Part shown: positions 5,190 to 12,168 of the stretch, one piece after another
How positions within the stretch are numbered: the first letter of the stretch is position 1
Layout: each line of letters opens with the position of its first letter
IMG/VR virus record: IMGVR_UViG_3300020404_000338
Location: 1 to 24,715 of that record
Direction: 5' to 3' (one strand)
Length of the DNA stretch: 24,715 nucleotides
Source of the DNA: a virus
Translations under genes and position numbers: made by a program
The notes under the pieces: model-generated
The model's database searches: none
Seen by the model: the letters and a program-made list of their open reading frames with translations, nothing else
Told to the model about the DNA's origin: nothing

Positions 5190-5301
5190 TGTTTTTTTCA
5201 TAATATACGATAATAATATCATAATTTTTGACTTTTGTATATAGCACAAAGTGTCGCACTTGATAGAATTATTGTTTTTATGTGTTTTTTTCATAATATA
5301 C
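5190..5301. repeat. 19-base direct repeat, two copies 93 bases apart
   Basis: TGTTTTTTTCATAATATAC occurs exactly at 5190-5208 and 5283-5301, and the similarity continues weakly into the adjoining TATTAT on the 3' side. On the minus strand each copy reads as a TATATTATG block followed by seven A's, lying in the leader of the leftward operon. Duplicated promoter -10 elements or binding sites for a regulator are possible. A short frame crosses both copies in phase, but it has no ribosome site. Confidence 0.7.
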
Positions 5302-5368
5302 AGTTATAATACACTAAAAACCTGTAACTTACAAGAAAAAAATGGAGAAAAATGGACAAAATACTAAT

Positions 5369-5394
5369 CTGTTGCAAAAATACAACAGTTTTTT
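5369..5394 (+). terminator. Candidate intrinsic terminator on the + strand
   Basis: CTGTTG, an 8-base loop, CAACAG, then six T's. Only the + strand reading has the U-run after the stem; on the minus strand the stem is followed by ATTAG. The stem is short (6 bp). There is no rightward gene just upstream, so it would end readthrough from far left or a short unannotated RNA. Confidence 0.45.
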
Positions 5395-5423
5395 AGAACA
5401 AAACAAGAACATTACAGATTTTG

Positions 5424-5448
5424 CGGCCTGATCCTAGGAACCAGGCCG
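5424..5448. other. GC-rich stem-loop in the leader of the leftward operon
   Basis: CGGCCTG pairs with CAGGCCG around an 11-base loop that itself contains the palindrome CCTAGG. It stands out in an AT-rich gap. On the minus strand it starts about 37 bases after the predicted transcript start. Neither strand has a U-run after it, so it is not an intrinsic terminator; RNA protection or leader regulation are possible roles. Confidence 0.55.
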
Positions 5449-5490
5449 TGCGTCCTGACTTTATCCGTCTCCATCAAAAGTCATAAGTCT

Positions 5491-5519
5491 ATTATATCAT
5501 TTTTTTACGTTTCCGTCAA
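5491..5519 (-). promoter_or_regulatory. Sigma70 promoter of the leftward operon
   Basis: Read on the minus strand: TTGACG (5519-5514), a 17-base spacer, TATAAT (5496-5491). This is 11 of 12 consensus positions with ideal spacing. The predicted start is near 5484, giving a leader of about 310 bases before the first gene. It is the only strong promoter seen for the genes from 5172 down to tRNA-Pro and marks them as early-type. Confidence 0.8.
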
Positions 5520-5524
5520 GCACT

Positions 5525-5532
5525 TATAAATA
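5525..5532 (+). promoter_or_regulatory. T4-type late promoter TATAAATA
   Basis: An exact late box followed by GTT. It lies 29 bases before the ATG at 5562, with AAAGGA at 5548-5553 between them. It is back-to-back with the leftward sigma70 promoter, five bases from its -35 box. Confidence 0.8.
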
Positions 5533-5561
5533 GTTATTATTAATTTTAAAGGAAAAAAACT

Positions 5562-6086
5562 ATGTACGAGTATAAATGCAAAATTATAAAGATAGTTGAC
5601 GGTGATACCGTTGATATTGACCTAGATTTGGGTTTCGGTGTTTGGCTTCGAGATGAAAGAGTCCGAATTATGGGCATTGACACTCCAGAAAGTAGAACAT
5701 CCGATAAAGTTGAAAAAGTTTTTGGCTTAGCAGCAAAAGATAGATTAAATTCGTTATTAGGTAGTGAGGCAATCTTATTATCACAGGTAACAAAGGGTGG
5801 AGAGAATATGAAAGGTAAATTTGGTCGTATTCTTGGTGATTTTAAAACAATTAATGGTGATACTGTTACTGAAATATTAATGAAGGAAGGCCATGCTGTT
5901 GCTTATAATGGTGGAAGTAAAGATGATGTTATAAAACAACATTTATTAAATAGACAGAGATTGGTTAATGAAGGAAAAGTTCCTGCACCAGAAGGTATAA
6001 GTGTTGAAACAAAACAAGAAGAACCAATTGTTGTTAAAGAAACTAAATCTACACCGAAGAAAAAAAAGAGTAAAAAGAAAAAGTAA
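5562..6086 (+). CDS. Staphylococcal-nuclease-like (thermonuclease) protein
   Basis: This 174-residue protein matches the SNase fold, an OB-fold Ca2+-dependent nuclease family. It starts I-V-D-G-D-T-V-D (11-18, with the metal-binding Asp at 15). It continues R-V-R-I-M-G-I-D-T-P-E (33-43), in which Arg35, Asp40, Thr41 and Glu43 correspond to the catalytic set of the S. aureus enzyme. The second catalytic Arg is probably Arg89 in K-F-G-R. There is no signal peptide, so it acts in the cell or is packaged. The last 15 residues are almost all Lys, a likely nucleic-acid-binding tail. Late expression is expected from the promoter at 5525. Whether it degrades host DNA, repairs DNA or serves in the particle cannot be told from sequence. 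Confidence 0.85.
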   Translation: MYEYKCKIIKIVDGDTVDIDLDLGFGVWLRDERVRIMGIDTPESRTSDKVEKVFGLAAKDRLNSLLGSEAILLSQVTKGGENMKGKFGRILGDFKTINGDTVTEILMKEGHAVAYNGGSKDDVIKQHLLNRQRLVNEGKVPAPEGISVETKQEEPIVVKETKSTPKKKKSKKKK

Positions 6087-6103
6087 TATAGGAGGGCACT
6101 CCA

Positions 6104-6238
6104 ATGAATTATTTTAAAAAAATAGTTGATTGGGTTATTCAATCATATGAACCCGAAAAACCTAAATTAAAACCAAAAGTAATGTTTACAAAAAATGGTA
6201 AAACATACTATTTAAGAAAACGTAAAAAGAAAAGATGA
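6104..6238 (+). CDS. Very small basic protein of unknown function
   Basis: Forty-four residues with a strong TAGGAGGG ribosome site eight bases before the ATG, which makes it believable despite its size. The N-terminus M-N-Y-F-K-K-I-V-D-W-V-I-Q is a short amphipathic helix; the end is strongly basic (L-R-K-R-K-K-K-R). Its TGA overlaps the ATG of the next gene by four bases (ATGA), so the two are coupled. No family is recognised. Confidence 0.6.
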   Translation: MNYFKKIVDWVIQSYEPEKPKLKPKVMFTKNGKTYYLRKRKKKR

Positions 6239-6441
6239 TAGGTGAATATACTGTTATGATAGGTGATAAACTTTTTCATTATACAAATGTGGATGATATT
6301 CCTGAAAAGTTTGATCATCTTATAAAATTTTTACCAGCATTACCATCTGAGCCACACACTCAGGCGGACCATGATTATATAGATACATTTACTGATAAGA
6401 TGAGAGAGATACAAAAAAGGGGAATAAAGGATAATGAATAA
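6235..6441 (+). CDS. Small conserved phage protein next to PAAR gene
   Basis: Sixty-eight residues. The N-terminal half is beta-like (Y-T-V-M-I-G-D-K-L-F-H-Y) followed by D-D-I-P-E-K-F-D-H-L-I and a P-x-x-P-S-E-P-H-T segment; the C-terminal half is a charged helix. I have an impression of similar short proteins near baseplate genes of T4-like marine phages. It overlaps both neighbours (ATGA with the gene before, TAATG with PAAR), so it is probably made in step with the spike tip. The function is unknown. Confidence 0.6.
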   Translation: MIGEYTVMIGDKLFHYTNVDDIPEKFDHLIKFLPALPSEPHTQADHDYIDTFTDKMREIQKRGIKDNE

Positions 6442-6740
6442 TGGGTAAGTCCGTAGTTAGATTTAGAGATCCTGATGTAGCTCATTGTAGTGGTATGACT
6501 AGATTGGGTAAGTCACCAAATGTATTTGCTAATGGTAAAGGAATTTCAAGGCAAGGTGATGTTAATACTACTCATCTTTTACCACCCAATTTACCACCTT
6601 GCGGTTCTCATTCAGCTGGTATTACTACAGGATCAACAACAGTTTTTACAAATAGCAAAGGGACAGGCAGAACCGGCGATGCTATATCAGGTTGCACTTC
6701 TTGTGGACAGGGATCAACAAATGTATTTGCAGGCGGATAA
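6441..6740 (+). CDS. PAAR-repeat spike tip protein (T4 gp5.4-like)
   Basis: This 99-residue Gly/Thr/Ser-rich protein has the PAAR pattern: A-H-C-S-G, F-A-N-G-K-G-I-S-R-Q-G-D, C-G-S-H-S-A-G-I-T-T-G-S, F-T-N-S-K-G-T-G-R-T-G-D and a final C-G-Q-G-S-T-N-V-F-A-G-G. T4 gp5.4 is 97 residues. PAAR proteins sharpen and cap the trimeric beta-helix spike of phage tails and type VI secretion; conserved His and Cys bind a metal. The expected partner is the spike whose end is at 1-327. The ATG overlaps the stop of the gene before it, and a late promoter for gp25 begins six bases after its stop. Confidence 0.85.
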   Translation: MGKSVVRFRDPDVAHCSGMTRLGKSPNVFANGKGISRQGDVNTTHLLPPNLPPCGSHSAGITTGSTTVFTNSKGTGRTGDAISGCTSCGQGSTNVFAGG

Positions 6741-6746
6741 TTGCAG

Positions 6747-6754
6747 TATAAATA
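6747..6754 (+). promoter_or_regulatory. T4-type late promoter TATAAATA
   Basis: An exact box followed by GTAGTA, 17 bases before the ATG of gp25 at 6772, with the ribosome site AGGAGAG at 6760-6766. It drives the gp25-gp6-gp7-like unit. Confidence 0.8.
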
Positions 6755-6771
6755 GTAGTAGGAGAGATTAA

Positions 6772-7200
6772 ATGGCAAGTTATGACGCTGGTACATTAAC
6801 GAATAAAAGTAAAAGAAATGGGCAAATCTATAACGATTTAAATTTAGATTTTCAACAAAATTCTGCTACTAAAGATATTCAAAAAATTACAGATGTTGAG
6901 TCTGTAAAAAGAAGTGTACGAAACCTAATTAACTTAAATCATTATGAGAAGCCTTTTCACCCAGAAATTGGGTCTAATTTAAGAGGTATGTTATTTGAAA
7001 ATATAACTCCTCAAATGAGTCATGCGATTAGTAAAGAAATTGATTTATTAATTAGAAATTTTGAACCAAGAGCAAGATTAGTACAGATATCTACTATACC
7101 ACAATTTGATAGAAATGCATATGCAGCTACAATATCTTTTTATGTGCAAAATTCTCCAGATAGAATAGTAGTAGAATCATTTTTAGAAAGATTAAGATAA
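6772..7200 (+). CDS. 25: Baseplate wedge subunit gp25
   Basis: This 142-residue protein (T4 gp25 is 132) has the GPW/gp25 pattern: P-F-H-P-E-I-G-S-N-L-R (61-71), L-F-E-N-I (74-78), then the E-P-R motif at 98-100 followed by A-R-L, typical of gp25 and its type VI counterpart TssE. In T4 it joins the inner baseplate to the sheath and takes part in triggering contraction. Soluble; strong ribosome site; own late promoter. One base separates it from gp6. Confidence 0.9.
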   Translation: MASYDAGTLTNKSKRNGQIYNDLNLDFQQNSATKDIQKITDVESVKRSVRNLINLNHYEKPFHPEIGSNLRGMLFENITPQMSHAISKEIDLLIRNFEPRARLVQISTIPQFDRNAYAATISFYVQNSPDRIVVESFLERLR

Positions 7201-7201
7201 T

Positions 7202-9058
7202 ATGGCAACTAAATTAGAAATATCACAATTAGACTTTGATGGAATCAAAGACAATCTAAAAACTTTCCTATCACAACAAGACGAATTTACTGATTATGAT
7301 TTCGAAGGTTCTGGAATGAATATTCTATTAGACGTTCTTGCTTACAATACACATTATCTTGGATACAATGCTAATATGTTGGCAAATGAAATGTATCTTG
7401 ACAGTGCTGATCAAAGATCAAGTGTTGTGTCATTGGCAAAACAAGTTGGATATACTCCAAAAAGTGCTTCATCTTCTCTTGCAACAATTAATGTTCTTAT
7501 GAATAATGCCACTGGCTCTAGTGTTACAATGACAAGAGGAACAAAATTTACAACCACGGTTGATGGAACAAATTATTCTTTTGTAAATAATGCTGATGTA
7601 AGTATTTCTCCTCAAGATGGTGTTTATCAATTTTCTAATTTAGAAATTTATGAAGGAACATATTTGAATTACAAATATACAGCAAACACCTCTGATAAAG
7701 ATCAAAGATTTATTATACCAAATGATTTTGTTGATACAACAACTCTTACTGTTAAGGTACAAGAATCTTCTTCCGACTCCACAACTAACACATATAAATT
7801 AGCACAAGGTATCACAGGATTAGATTCTACATCTAAAGTTTATTTCTTACAAGAAGTTGAGAATGGAAGATTTGAAGTTTATTTTGGCGATGGTGTTCTA
7901 GGTGAAGCAATCGCTGACGGTAATATTGTAATACTAGATTATATCACTTGTAATTTAGATGAACCGAATGGTGCTACCACATTTACATTATCAGGAACAA
8001 TTGATGGTTTTTCAGATGTAACAATTACAACAGTTGATGCTGCTGCTAACGGTAGTGGTCCTGAAACAATTAAATCAATTAAGTATAATGCACCTAGAGA
8101 TTATACAGCACAAGATCGTGCCGTGACAGCAGATGATTATAAAGTTCTTGTTAAGGGTTTATATGCTAATGCTCAATCAGTTCAAGTATATGGTGGTGAA
8201 GACGCTGCCACTCCTGACTATGGTAAAGTTTATATATCAATTAAAGCAAAATCTGGTTCTAACCTAACAGAGATAACTAAAGTAAATTTAGTTCAAAGTC
8301 TTAAATCATTTGCTGTTGCTTCAGTAACACCTGTGATCATTGATCCTGAAACTACTTTCATAACTCTAACTACAACTTTTAAATATGACTCTAGTGCCAC
8401 TACTAAAGACATATCAACAATAGAAACAGATGTAACTAATGCTATAATAGCTTATAATACATCCACACTAGAGGATTTTACAGGTATGTTTAGATATTCG
8501 GAAGTGTTAAAAAGAATAGATGACGCTGATACTTCTATACTATCAAATATCACTAAAGTTAAAATGTATAAATTTATAACACCAACATTGAATTCAGGAT
8601 TAAAATACACTCTATCATTTAACAATGCACTTTATAATCCACACTCTGGCCATGCTTCTGATATGGGTGGTATAGTTTCATCAACAGGATTTAAGATTAA
8701 TAACGATAATTCAACTAATGAACATTTTTTAGATGATGATGGTAAAGGTAATATTAGAGTTTATTATTTAAATGGTACTACAAGAATATATACAAGTACA
8801 ACTTTTGGTACTATTGATTACACAACTGGTGAAATAGTTTTGACCTCTGCTCATATAACAAGTATCTCAAATGTCGATGGTGCAGCTAGTACTCGAATAA
8901 GAGTATTTACAACACCAAGTTCAAATGATATTATTCCTGTAAGAAATCAAGTTTTAGAAATTGATACTGCTAATTCAACTATAACTGGTTCAATAGATGA
9001 AATCGAAAGTGGTAGTTCACAAGCAGGAACATCTTACACAACAACTAGTAGTTATTAG
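7202..9058 (+). CDS. 6: Baseplate wedge subunit gp6
   Basis: This 618-residue protein (T4 gp6 is 660) is a baseplate-J-type wedge protein. The N-terminus has the typical I-S-Q-L-D-F-D-G-I-K-D-N-L-K (7-20), then D-Y-D-F-E-G-S-G-M-N-I-L-L-D-V-L-A-Y-N-T (33-52) and the N-E-M-Y-L-D-S-A segment (63-70). The middle holds the J-like domain with Y-F-G-D-G-V-L-G (about 228-235) and R-A-V-T-A-D-D-Y. The C-terminal 140 residues carry H-S-G-H and I-V-S-S-T-G-F, then D-D-D-G-K-G-N-I-R-V-Y-Y-L, as in T4-like gp6. It builds the ring of six wedges around the hub. Spacing to gp25 is one base and to the next gene 10 bases. Confidence 0.9.
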   Translation: MATKLEISQLDFDGIKDNLKTFLSQQDEFTDYDFEGSGMNILLDVLAYNTHYLGYNANMLANEMYLDSADQRSSVVSLAKQVGYTPKSASSSLATINVLMNNATGSSVTMTRGTKFTTTVDGTNYSFVNNADVSISPQDGVYQFSNLEIYEGTYLNYKYTANTSDKDQRFIIPNDFVDTTTLTVKVQESSSDSTTNTYKLAQGITGLDSTSKVYFLQEVENGRFEVYFGDGVLGEAIADGNIVILDYITCNLDEPNGATTFTLSGTIDGFSDVTITTVDAAANGSGPETIKSIKYNAPRDYTAQDRAVTADDYKVLVKGLYANAQSVQVYGGEDAATPDYGKVYISIKAKSGSNLTEITKVNLVQSLKSFAVASVTPVIIDPETTFITLTTTFKYDSSATTKDISTIETDVTNAIIAYNTSTLEDFTGMFRYSEVLKRIDDADTSILSNITKVKMYKFITPTLNSGLKYTLSFNNALYNPHSGHASDMGGIVSSTGFKINNDNSTNEHFLDDDGKGNIRVYYLNGTTRIYTSTTFGTIDYTTGEIVLTSAHITSISNVDGAASTRIRVFTTPSSNDIIPVRNQVLEIDTANSTITGSIDEIESGSSQAGTSYTTTSSY

Positions 9059-9068
9059 GTGTTGATTG

Positions 9069-12000
9069 ATGGACAAGAAAAAAACAAATAAAAAAAAACT
9101 ATCCACACTCATTAAGCAACAAGTACCTGAGTTTGTATTAACAGATCATCCTAAGTTTACAGAATTTCTTACATCTTATTTCCTATTCATGGAATCTGCT
9201 GAATTGAATCTAGATCAATTCACAGACATAGATCAAATACTTTTAGAAACAGTAGGTACTACGGACAGTTTTGTTTTATTAAATCAAACAACTAAAAATG
9301 GTTTAGACGCAGGTAATAAACTTGTAAATGAAGAAAATACTTTTGGCAGTTCTTTTCAGAAAGGCGAAATAATTACAGGTGCAACATCTGGTGCTACATC
9401 AACTATTTTAGCAGAGGACACGATAGCCAATGATAGATTATTCATATCAGCAAACAATGGTTGGATAACAGGAGAAACTGTTACAGGTTCTATTTCAGGT
9501 GCAACTGCTAAAGTTCGTAAGTATCGTGCAAATCCTGTAGAGAATATTCAACAACTTTTAAACTATTCTGATCCTGATCATACTATTAGTGACTTTTTAA
9601 ATCAAATGAAAGAGGAATTTCTTAATACAATTCCTAGAGATACAGATGAAGGTGTAGATACAAGAAAATTAATCAAGAATATTAAATCTCTATACAGAGC
9701 AAAAGGTACTGCAAAGGCACACAAGGCTTTCTTTAGAATATTATTTGATGAGTCAGCAGAGGTTTACACTCCATCAGATGATATGTTGAGAGTATCAGGT
9801 GGTTCTTGGAATGTTCAAACATTTATTCGTTGCACTCAAACATCACTACAATCCGTTAATGATCCTATCTTTCTAACAGGACAAACAATTACACAGGCAA
9901 ATAATCCTTCATCAACGATAATAAACAAGGCAACAGCGATTGTAGAAAACGTTTTAAAATTTCAAGAAGGTAGCACACAAATTATTGAGATCATACTTAA
10001 TACAGAAACGACAACAGGTACTTTTATTAACGGTGCTGAGATTACTGGAATAAGTAATGCAGATCCAGATGTAACAATAGGAGCAACTGTATCAGAATGT
10101 TTATCGACTGCCGTGATCACAAATAATGGTAACACGTTGACAGTTGGTGATGAGGCAACTTTAACTGGTGGTGGTGGATCTGGTGCTAGAATTCAAGTAT
10201 TGGATATATCTGGTGCAGGTGTATCAGAGGTTATTGTAGATTCTGTTGGGGAAAATTTTGAAGAAGGAGATACACTCACATTTAGTTCAGGTACTGCTGA
10301 AGCAAAAGTTTCTGTTGTTAATGGTGGATTTGCACCTGAGTCAGGAAGTATAGATTCTCATATCGAATTAGAAGTAGGAACAGTTACAGGCGGCGGATCA
10401 GGAGATTTATTATTTGAGGATGCGATTGATAATAATGAAGGTGGAAAATTTTTAGATGAATCTACAATCATGCGTGATCTTCAAGTTAGAACATCACTAG
10501 AAAATGAGGTTGGTTCTATATTGCAGGAAGAATATATTGATGATTCCGCTGATAGAATATATGTAGTAAATCAAGAAGATGAAACAGATTTACCTTATAA
10601 CATGGAGGCCGATGATCATATCGTACTAGAAGATTTAGTGGCAGGGGAAGGAATCCCAGGAAATAAAATTGTTCAACAAAATGCAACAGGCGTAGGAGAT
10701 ATTACCGATGTAAGAATGATCGCAAGTGGTTCTGGATATACAACTTTACCTACGGCAACAATTGATGGTGTTAGACATTTAGGATTAGAAAATGCCACAT
10801 CTTCCGAAACATCCGATTTTAGTCGTATCGAGTTTGAAGATGGTGGAACGGTATTAAATGAATCAGATTTTGCTACTTTAAATGTTCAAGGTGCAACCGT
10901 AATACCTTTCGGTGAGGATATAGGTAGAGCGACTTCACTAACTATCATTGAACATGGTATTAATTTTACATCAGCACCTACTTTAGATTTTCCTCGTTAC
11001 GCTGTTCTTAAAACAGTTTCAGGAGCAATATCTGCTAATGAAACATTTACATCAAATGTAAGTGGTGCAACAGGAACAGTAATTGATTTTACAGCACCTC
11101 TTCTAAAATATACAGCAACAACAAGTGAATTAGCTGAAACAGATACGGTCACATTTTCTGGTAACACAACAGCTGTTGTTGCAAAAACTGATCCATTAAC
11201 TGGTTCTGCGACCATAGGAACATTAGTTACAACCTCTGGAAAATATATAAATCAAGATGGACACCTTTCAGAGGGTTCTAAAAAAATTCAAGATAGTTTA
11301 TACTATCAAGATTTTTCTTATGTAATTAAAGTTGCACAATCAATTAACAAGTGGAGAGATTCTATTAAACGTGCAGTTCACCCAAGTGGATTTTACGTTA
11401 CTGGAGAGGTAAACATTCAAACAAGATTAGCGGGTGGTGTTAAACAACCAGTTGGTGCTACATTATCACAAGGATTATTCTCTGGTACTGCTGATAGTCC
11501 AATCTACATGAGATTAAATACATTGTTCAATACTATCTTTAGTAGAAGAACAGGAGTTGGATTTAAATTTATGAGTAATGCTGGTCAACTAGATGGTAAA
11601 ACTTTAGTATCATCAGCAGTTGCAAGAACAGGTAAACCAGTAGAAGTTCACAATGATTACAGAGATACGAGTACAAATACTGAAAAAGAATTAAATTTAC
11701 ATCCTGAAACTACACTAGATTTAGAACGTAGAAGTAGAACAAATTTTTACACAAATACGTCATATACAGCAAGAAGCACTGCTGTTAAGAATGGATTTGC
11801 ATATGCAGGTCCTAGATTAAAGACTTTGAATACCTTTGCTCTCTCAGCATTTGCAGCTAATAATGCGATAACACTAGAAGGTGGCACAGGTGCAGGTGAG
11901 ATCATACTAGAAAACGAACATGGCGTGCTACAACATCCACAGTCAGATTCATTCAGCACAAGACTTAATTCTTGGACAAATTTAAGATTTACTGGTACTT

Positions 12001-12116
12001 TAAACACAAGTGTTGATGGAGAAACAATAAGAATATCAGATTTTAATGGTACAACTTCAAATGCTAATGTTAAAACTAATTTTGCATTTCCATCAGAAGT
12101 CACTAAGTCGACCTAG
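9069..12116 (+). CDS. Large baseplate structural protein, probably gp7-like
   Basis: I take ATG 9069 (1015 residues), with AGGTG eight bases before it; a TTG one codon earlier is less likely. The N-terminus (D-H-P-K-F-T-E-F-L-T-S-Y-F-L-F-M-E) and the segment near 190-240 (D-T-R-K-L-I-K-N-I-K-S-L-Y-R-A-K-G-T, A-F-F-R-I-L-F-D-E) are familiar from large structural proteins after gp6 in T4-like cyanophages. The position between gp6 and gp8 is that of gp7 in T4 (1032 residues), so a gp7-like role is the best guess, though I see no clear sequence proof. The middle is beta-rich with I-T-G-A-T-S-G-A-type modules and G-S-G-Y-T-T-L-P-T-A-T-I-like stretches that also appear in the next two genes. Confidence 0.65.
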   Translation: MDKKKTNKKKLSTLIKQQVPEFVLTDHPKFTEFLTSYFLFMESAELNLDQFTDIDQILLETVGTTDSFVLLNQTTKNGLDAGNKLVNEENTFGSSFQKGEIITGATSGATSTILAEDTIANDRLFISANNGWITGETVTGSISGATAKVRKYRANPVENIQQLLNYSDPDHTISDFLNQMKEEFLNTIPRDTDEGVDTRKLIKNIKSLYRAKGTAKAHKAFFRILFDESAEVYTPSDDMLRVSGGSWNVQTFIRCTQTSLQSVNDPIFLTGQTITQANNPSSTIINKATAIVENVLKFQEGSTQIIEIILNTETTTGTFINGAEITGISNADPDVTIGATVSECLSTAVITNNGNTLTVGDEATLTGGGGSGARIQVLDISGAGVSEVIVDSVGENFEEGDTLTFSSGTAEAKVSVVNGGFAPESGSIDSHIELEVGTVTGGGSGDLLFEDAIDNNEGGKFLDESTIMRDLQVRTSLENEVGSILQEEYIDDSADRIYVVNQEDETDLPYNMEADDHIVLEDLVAGEGIPGNKIVQQNATGVGDITDVRMIASGSGYTTLPTATIDGVRHLGLENATSSETSDFSRIEFEDGGTVLNESDFATLNVQGATVIPFGEDIGRATSLTIIEHGINFTSAPTLDFPRYAVLKTVSGAISANETFTSNVSGATGTVIDFTAPLLKYTATTSELAETDTVTFSGNTTAVVAKTDPLTGSATIGTLVTTSGKYINQDGHLSEGSKKIQDSLYYQDFSYVIKVAQSINKWRDSIKRAVHPSGFYVTGEVNIQTRLAGGVKQPVGATLSQGLFSGTADSPIYMRLNTLFNTIFSRRTGVGFKFMSNAGQLDGKTLVSSAVARTGKPVEVHNDYRDTSTNTEKELNLHPETTLDLERRSRTNFYTNTSYTARSTAVKNGFAYAGPRLKTLNTFALSAFAANNAITLEGGTGAGEIILENEHGVLQHPQSDSFSTRLNSWTNLRFTGTLNTSVDGETIRISDFNGTTSNANVKTNFAFPSEVTKST

Positions 12117-12124
12117 AAAAGTCT

Positions 12125-12132
12125 TATAAATA
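12125..12132 (+). promoter_or_regulatory. T4-type late promoter TATAAATA
   Basis: An exact box eight bases after the gp7-like stop and 36 bases before the gp8 ATG at 12169. The ribosome site is a modest TGGGA at 12157-12161. Confidence 0.8.
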
Positions 12133-12168
12133 ATAGAAAGAAACATTAATATTTAATGGGAAAAAACA

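Larger units (their letters stand above)
5173..5561. other. 389-base divergent control region without a recognised gene
   Basis: This is the only gap over 300 bases. It separates the leftward operon from the rightward late genes. From left to right it holds the first leftward ribosome site, a 19-base direct repeat in two copies (5190-5208 and 5283-5301), a short dyad AAGTG-TCG-CACTT near 5250-5262, a CTGTTG/CAACAG hairpin with six T's (5369-5394), a GC-rich hairpin (5424-5448), the leftward sigma70 promoter (5491-5519) and the rightward late promoter (5525-5532). Short frames exist on the minus strand (7 and 20 codons near 5480-5410, 44 codons from 5294), but none has a convincing ribosome site. 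Confidence 0.75.

Noticed and set aside
5173-5294. Minus-strand frames from 5294 (44 codons) and 5259 as genes or as an extension of the first operon gene
   Set aside because: No ribosome site precedes either start, and ATG 5172 has AAAGGAGA.
11243-11252. TATAAATC inside the gp7-like gene and TATAAATG at the start of the nuclease gene as late promoters
   Set aside because: Both lie inside coding sequence, mismatch the last base of the box and do not precede a gene start.
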